DNA of 41,193 bases from Prevotella sp. UBA4217 (lineage in GTDB: Bacteria > Bacteroidota > Bacteroidia > Bacteroidales > Bacteroidaceae), in assembly GCA_002379425.1 (NCBI GenBank), contig DFTH01000017.1:56312-97504 (forward strand), given 5' to 3'. Position numbers and translations under genes: made by a program. The notes beneath the pieces are model-generated. The model saw only the letters and a program-made list of their open reading frames with translations, was not told where the DNA came from and did not search any database. Positions 38,053 to 41,193 of this stretch are shown in pieces (position 1 is the first letter of the stretch; the number at the start of each line of letters is the position of its first letter).

Positions 38053-39045
38053 ATGGCGATATTAGCATTTCAAAAACCCGATAAAGTCGTAATGTTGGAG
38101 GCCAACGACAAGTTCGGCAAGTTCGAATTTCGTCCGTTGGAGCCTGGCTTCGGTGTCACCATCGGTAACGCCCTGCGCCGCATTCTTCTTTCATCATTGG
38201 AGGGCTATGCTATCAATACCATCCGTATCGCTGGTGTCGAGCATGAGTTCTCTTCTGTGCCTGGTGTTAAGGAAGACGTGACCAACATGATCTTGAACCT
38301 GAAGCAAGTTCGGTTCAAGCAAGTAGTAGAAGAATTCGAGAACGAGAAAGTCAGTATCACGGTCGAGAATTCTACCGAATTCAAAGCCGCTGACATCGGC
38401 AAGTATCTGACTGGATTTGAGGTGCTGAATCCCGATTTGGTGATTTGTCATTTAGATTCCAAGGCATCGATGCAGATTGATCTTACAATCAACAAAGGTC
38501 GCGGATATGTACCCGCTGATGAGAATCGCGAATTCTGCACCGACGTGAATGTAATTGCAATCGACTCTATTTACACACCTATCCGCAATGTCAAGTACAG
38601 CGTAGAGCCCTATCGTGTCGAGCAGAAGACCGACTACGACAAACTCGTGCTGGAGGTGACGACGGACGGTTCCATCCACCCGAAGGATGCCCTGAAGGAG
38701 GCCGCCAAGATCCTCATCTATCACTTCATGCTCTTCTCCGACGAGAAGATCACCCTCGAGAACAACGATACAGAGGGTAACCAGGAGTTCGACGAGGAGA
38801 TCCTGCACATGCGCCAGTTGCTCAAGACCCGTCTTGTTGACATGAACCTCTCCGTTCGTGCCCTCAACTGCCTCAAGGCAGCCGACGTGGAGACGCTTGG
38901 CGACCTGGTACAGTACAACAAGACCGACCTCCTGAAGTTCCGCAACTTCGGTAAGAAATCGCTCACTGAGCTTGATGATTTGCTCGAGAGTCTGAATCTG
39001 TCGTTTGGAACCGACATTACCAAGTATAAACTTGATAAAGAATAA
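38053..39045 (+). CDS. rpoA: DNA-directed RNA polymerase subunit alpha
   Basis: The alpha dimer is the assembly platform of RNA polymerase and contacts activators. The 330-residue product has the N-terminal domain ([20 protein letters not shown], about 34-53) and the C-terminal DNA-binding domain ([20 protein letters not shown] followed by [16 protein letters not shown]). Length is normal. It is followed seven bases later by rplQ. Confidence 0.98.
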   Translation: MAILAFQKPDKVVMLEANDKFGKFEFRPLEPGFGVTIGNALRRILLSSLEGYAINTIRIAGVEHEFSSVPGVKEDVTNMILNLKQVRFKQVVEEFENEKVSITVENSTEFKAADIGKYLTGFEVLNPDLVICHLDSKASMQIDLTINKGRGYVPADENREFCTDVNVIAIDSIYTPIRNVKYSVEPYRVEQKTDYDKLVLEVTTDGSIHPKDALKEAAKILIYHFMLFSDEKITLENNDTEGNQEFDEEILHMRQLLKTRLVDMNLSVRALNCLKAADVETLGDLVQYNKTDLLKFRNFGKKSLTELDDLLESLNLSFGTDITKYKLDKE

Positions 39046-39051
39046 GCAAAA

Positions 39052-39576
39052 ATGAGACATAATAAGAAATTCAACCATCTCGGTCGTACTGCATCTCACC
39101 GCAGTGCCATGCTTGCAAACATGGCCATCTCGCTGATCATGCACAAAAGAATCACTACGACCGTCGCAAAGGCTAAGGCCCTGAAGAAGTATGTGGAGCC
39201 CCTGCTCACCAAAGCAAAGGATGACTCTACCAACTCTCGCCGTGTAGTGTTCAGTTATCTGCAGAACAAGGAAGCCATCAAGGAACTCTTCGGAGAGGTA
39301 TCCCAGAAGATTGGTGACCGTCCCGGTGGATATACCCGTATCATCAAACTCGGTACCCGTCAGGGCGACGCAGCCCAGGTGTGCTTTATCGAACTGGTCG
39401 ATTTCGATCCCGAAATGGCTAAGGACACCAAGAAGAAGAGCACCCGTCGTTCTCGCAGCAAGAAGGCTGCTGATGCCCCCAAGGCTGAGGCTGCTGCACC
39501 TGCTGAGGAGGCTAAGGCCCCTGAGGCTCCTGCTGCTGAGGCTCCTGCTGCTGCCGAAGAGGCAAAGGCTGAGTAA
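39052..39576 (+). CDS. rplQ: 50S ribosomal protein L17 with acidic Ala-rich tail
   Basis: L17 sits at the solvent side near the tunnel exit. Residues 1-123 are the ordinary L17 core ([40 protein letters not shown]). Residues 124-138 are basic ([15 protein letters not shown]), and 139-174 form an Ala/Glu/Pro tail built from GCTGAGGCTCCTGCT-like DNA repeats. Such tails are common in Bacteroidetes L17, but length varies. The gene ends the large ribosomal run. Confidence 0.97.
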   Translation: MRHNKKFNHLGRTASHRSAMLANMAISLIMHKRITTTVAKAKALKKYVEPLLTKAKDDSTNSRRVVFSYLQNKEAIKELFGEVSQKIGDRPGGYTRIIKLGTRQGDAAQVCFIELVDFDPEMAKDTKKKSTRRSRSKKAADAPKAEAAAPAEEAKAPEAPAAEAPAAAEEAKAE

Positions 39577-39608
39577 TCAGAATAGCAACGATACACCTAT
39601 AGGAAGAG

Positions 39609-39637
39609 GCCCGCATCCATCTCGGATGCGGGCTTTT
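39609..39637 (+). terminator. Intrinsic terminator after rplQ
   Basis: Perfect ten-base arms GCCCGCATCC (39609-39618) and GGATGCGGGC (39624-39633) enclose ATCTC and precede TTTTCTT. This ends the rplC-rplQ transcript. Confidence 0.93.
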
Positions 39638-39747
39638 CTTGTGTGTTATGTGTCTTTGAGGCATAAGTATATAGGTTATGGAGTGTAAGTATATGACTTT
39701 TTATCGGGTAATAGGATTTCCCCTACCAAAATTTCGGGATTTTCCCC

Positions 39748-39778
39748 TTGGTAGTCTTTGGCGAAATGCTTACCTTTG
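39748..39778 (+). promoter_or_regulatory. Promoter of the glycine-zipper lipoprotein gene
   Basis: TTG at 39748-39750 and TACCTTTG at 39771-39778 are 20 bases apart. The possible start codons at 39795, 39801 and 39807 follow within 30 bases. Confidence 0.8.
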
Positions 39779-39794
39779 CAGCGTGAACATTAAA

Positions 39795-40556
39795 ATGGCA
39801 ATGGACATGAAGAAAATGTTGGTTATATCAGTGAGTTCCCTGTTGCTGCTCTCGAGTTGCGGCACATACACTGGGACGGGTGCGTATGCAGGTGGCATGT
39901 TTGGTTCGATTATCGGTTCAGCCATTGGTGGCATCACCGGTGGTCCGAGGGGGAGCGATATCGGTACGCTGATCGGCATTGCCGGTGGTGCTGCCGTGGG
40001 CGCTGCCGTAGGATCTGCGGCTGACCAGGCGCAGCAGCAGCGTTACGAAGACTATCGGGCTAACCGTCAGCAGCGCGCGGTGGAGTCCCGTCAGCAGTCT
40101 GACTATCAGCAGGACTATGGTGAGTCCAGTGGCGGTGACGACCGTCTCTATGGCTTCGACGAGAATTTCAACACGCCGAGGAGCAGTGCCAGTGAACTGG
40201 CGGTTGCCGACATCGAGATCCGCAACCCGAGGCTCGTGGATGCCAGCCGTAACGGCGAACTCAGTAGGGGAGAGGAGGCACGCATGGTGTTCGAGGTCTT
40301 CAACAGGTCTTCCAAGCCTGCCTACGGCGTTCTGCCTACGGTGATGGAGGTGACGGGCAACAAGCATATCCGCGTCTCGGAGAACGTACTGGTGGAGAGC
40401 ATCATGCCTGGCAAGGGCATCCGCTATACGGCAGTCATCAAGGCCGACAACCGTCTGAAGGACGGTGAGGCGATATTCCGCATCGGGGTGATGCAGCGCA
40501 ATAGGGACATACCGTCTCAGGCACGTGAGTTCCGCATCAAGACAAACAAGCGATAG
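39795..40556 (+). CDS. Glycine-zipper lipoprotein with a C-terminal beta domain
   Basis: With ATG 39795 the product has 253 residues. It starts with a lipoprotein signal (lipobox LLSSC, Cys22). Residues about 26-70 form a glycine zipper (GGMFGSIIGSAIGGITGG and GIAGGAAVGAAVGSAAD), which in other envelope proteins inserts into or packs on membranes. A Gln/Arg-rich stretch (about 71-105) follows, then a beta-rich C-terminal domain (ELAVADIEIRNPRLVDASRN; FEVFNRSSKPAYGVLPTV) that looks immunoglobulin-like. ATG 39807 (MKKMLV) is an equally good start. Frames reaching back to 39678 run through the promoter and are excluded. The role is unknown, presumably envelope-related. Confidence 0.8.
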   Translation: MAMDMKKMLVISVSSLLLLSSCGTYTGTGAYAGGMFGSIIGSAIGGITGGPRGSDIGTLIGIAGGAAVGAAVGSAADQAQQQRYEDYRANRQQRAVESRQQSDYQQDYGESSGGDDRLYGFDENFNTPRSSASELAVADIEIRNPRLVDASRNGELSRGEEARMVFEVFNRSSKPAYGVLPTVMEVTGNKHIRVSENVLVESIMPGKGIRYTAVIKADNRLKDGEAIFRIGVMQRNRDIPSQAREFRIKTNKR

Positions 40557-40581
40557 GGGTTATCCTCTATCGCTTGTTTGT
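40542..40581 (+). terminator. Hairpin overlapping the lipoprotein stop codon
   Basis: Perfect 15-base arms 40542-40556 and 40567-40581 enclose a ten-base loop. The first arm encodes the last residues TNKR and the TAG stop. Only a poor T tract follows, but the symmetric stem may stabilise the 3' end. Confidence 0.7.
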
Positions 40582-40675
40582 TGTAGTTAAGGCTTTTTCC
40601 GCGATTCAAGTAAAGTTGAAAAATTTTGGAAAGTCTTTTTTCTAAGGTTTTTCTAATTAATTATGTTTTTTCTTC

Positions 40676-40683
40676 TAACTTTG
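40676..40683 (+). promoter_or_regulatory. Possible promoter element ahead of the frameshifted small gene
   Basis: TAACTTTG followed by CACCCATG matches the -7 consensus. The upstream region is T-rich without a clear TTTG at the right distance. The ATG at 40689 comes only six bases later, so the transcript would be almost leaderless. Confidence 0.5.
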
Positions 40684-40688
40684 CACCC

Positions 40689-40888
40689 ATGAAAGTAGTA
40701 CGTTTGCTCCCCCACGTCCGTGGTACATCACCCAGGATGACTATGTCCTCACTCTGCCGAGTTTCGAGGATGACTTCACCCTTGAACTGCGTGATGACTC
40801 TGGCACGGTGGTCTATTCCACCTATGTCTCCGCAGGAACAACTAAGGGAATTTATATCCTGAACGGCAAGAAGGTAGTAGTGAAATAG
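40689..40888 (+). pseudogene. Frameshifted small gene or remnant of a secreted-protein C-terminus
   Basis: The ATG frame from 40689 reads MKVVRLLP and then loses protein-like character. In another frame from about 40709 to TAG 40886-40888 the DNA encodes PWYITQDDYVLTLPSFEDDF, then TLELRDDSGTVVYSTYVSAG and TTKGIYILNGKKVVVK. One more C in the CCCCC run at 40709-40713 would join both into a 66-residue protein. The KGIYILNGKKVVVK end resembles C-termini of Prevotella-type secreted proteins. No signal peptide is present, so it may be a decayed fragment. Confidence 0.6.
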
Positions 40889-40912
40889 CAAAGTAACTTT
40901 TTCCTGTATTTG

Positions 40913-40944
40913 TTTGGCGGAATGGAAAACTTGTCGTATCTTTG
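40913..40944 (+). promoter_or_regulatory. Promoter of the Rpn-type gene, copy of the 12375 module
   Basis: TTTG at 40913-40916 and TATCTTTG at 40937-40944 are 20 bases apart. Bases 40910-40946 equal 12375-12411 at 36 of 37 positions, including the spacer. Confidence 0.85.
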
Positions 40945-41010
40945 CAGTCGGATAGGCCATCGAGGGCCCGTCCGCCTGCAATATTGTTTAACCCTCTAAA
41001 TTTAATGATT

Positions 41011-41193
41011 ATGAAACATGAGGAAGAAAAAGTGAAAGGAGAAAAGGCGATGGAAGTGGAAATCAGCGAGCGTTACATCAACCCGTACACAGACTTTGGG
41101 TTCAAGAAGTTGTTCGGCACTGAACTGAACAAGGACTTGCTGATCAGTTTCCTCAACGCCCTGTTCAAAGACAAGTTGGAAATCACCGACCTG
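41011..41193 (+). CDS. Rpn-family recombination-promoting nuclease / putative transposase, 5' part
   Basis: The frame is cut by the window end after 61 residues. It contains YINPYTDFGFKKLFGTELNK and DLLISFLNALFKDKLEITDL, the typical N-terminus of Rpn/PD-(D/E)XK proteins, which are DNA nucleases linked to mobile DNA or recombination. ATG 41005, two codons upstream, is an alternative start. The catalytic residues lie beyond the window, so activity cannot be judged. Confidence 0.88.
   Translation, partial: MKHEEEKVKGEKAMEVEISERYINPYTDFGFKKLFGTELNKDLLISFLNALFKDKLEITDL

Noticed and set aside
40626..40862. Plus-strand frame of 78 codons
   Set aside because: It runs through the promoter element and its residues look like a shadow; the better coding signal lies in another frame of the same DNA.

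Overview
The window is chromosomal DNA from a member of the Bacteroidota, most likely Bacteroidales and probably a Prevotella-like (Prevotellaceae) organism. The evidence is: promoters of the Bacteroidetes type (TTTG about 20 bp upstream of TAnnTTTG) at many places; start codons preceded by A/T-rich sequence instead of Shine-Dalgarno sites; a predicted type IX secretion tail; surface-lipoprotein signals; an L36 protein lacking most zinc-binding cysteines; and the order tuf, tRNA-Trp, secE, nusG, rplKAJL, rpoBC, then rpsL, rpsG, fusA, rpsJ and the S10/spc/alpha operons in one run. Genus is an inference from gene order and style, not from a search.

Layout. Bases 1-12266 hold the 3' part of tuf, tRNA-Trp, secE, nusG, rplK, rplA, rplJ, rplL, rpoB and rpoC, with strong hairpins after tuf, between rplL and rpoB, and after rpoC. 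Bases 12267-18650 are an accessory interval: an ECF sigma factor, a one-TM protein with an outer-membrane beta-barrel-like C-terminus (candidate anti-sigma), a lipoprotein, a matrixin-type metalloprotease with a T9SS tail, a dense repeat block (155-bp palindrome plus seven 21-bp tandem units) and, on the minus strand, fhs. Bases 18650-22960 hold a DUF3467-type gene, rpsL, rpsG, fusA and rpsJ, closed by a terminator. Bases 22979-24551 hold an inserted, separately promoted sensor-kinase-like gene whose phospho-acceptor His is replaced by Ala. Bases 24627-39637 hold a new promoter, a structured leader, then rplC to rplQ: the complete S10, spc and alpha gene set including secY, map, infA and rpoA. 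Bases 39748-41193 hold a glycine-zipper lipoprotein, a frameshifted small gene and the start of an Rpn-family nuclease.

Functionally nearly everything serves transcription, translation and protein export. The parts that stand out are the sigma/barrel/lipoprotein/metalloprotease interval, the degenerate kinase that splits rpsJ from rplC, the repeat block between convergent genes, and a 37-bp promoter module present almost identically at 12375 and 40910. All calls come from reading the sequence; no database search was run.
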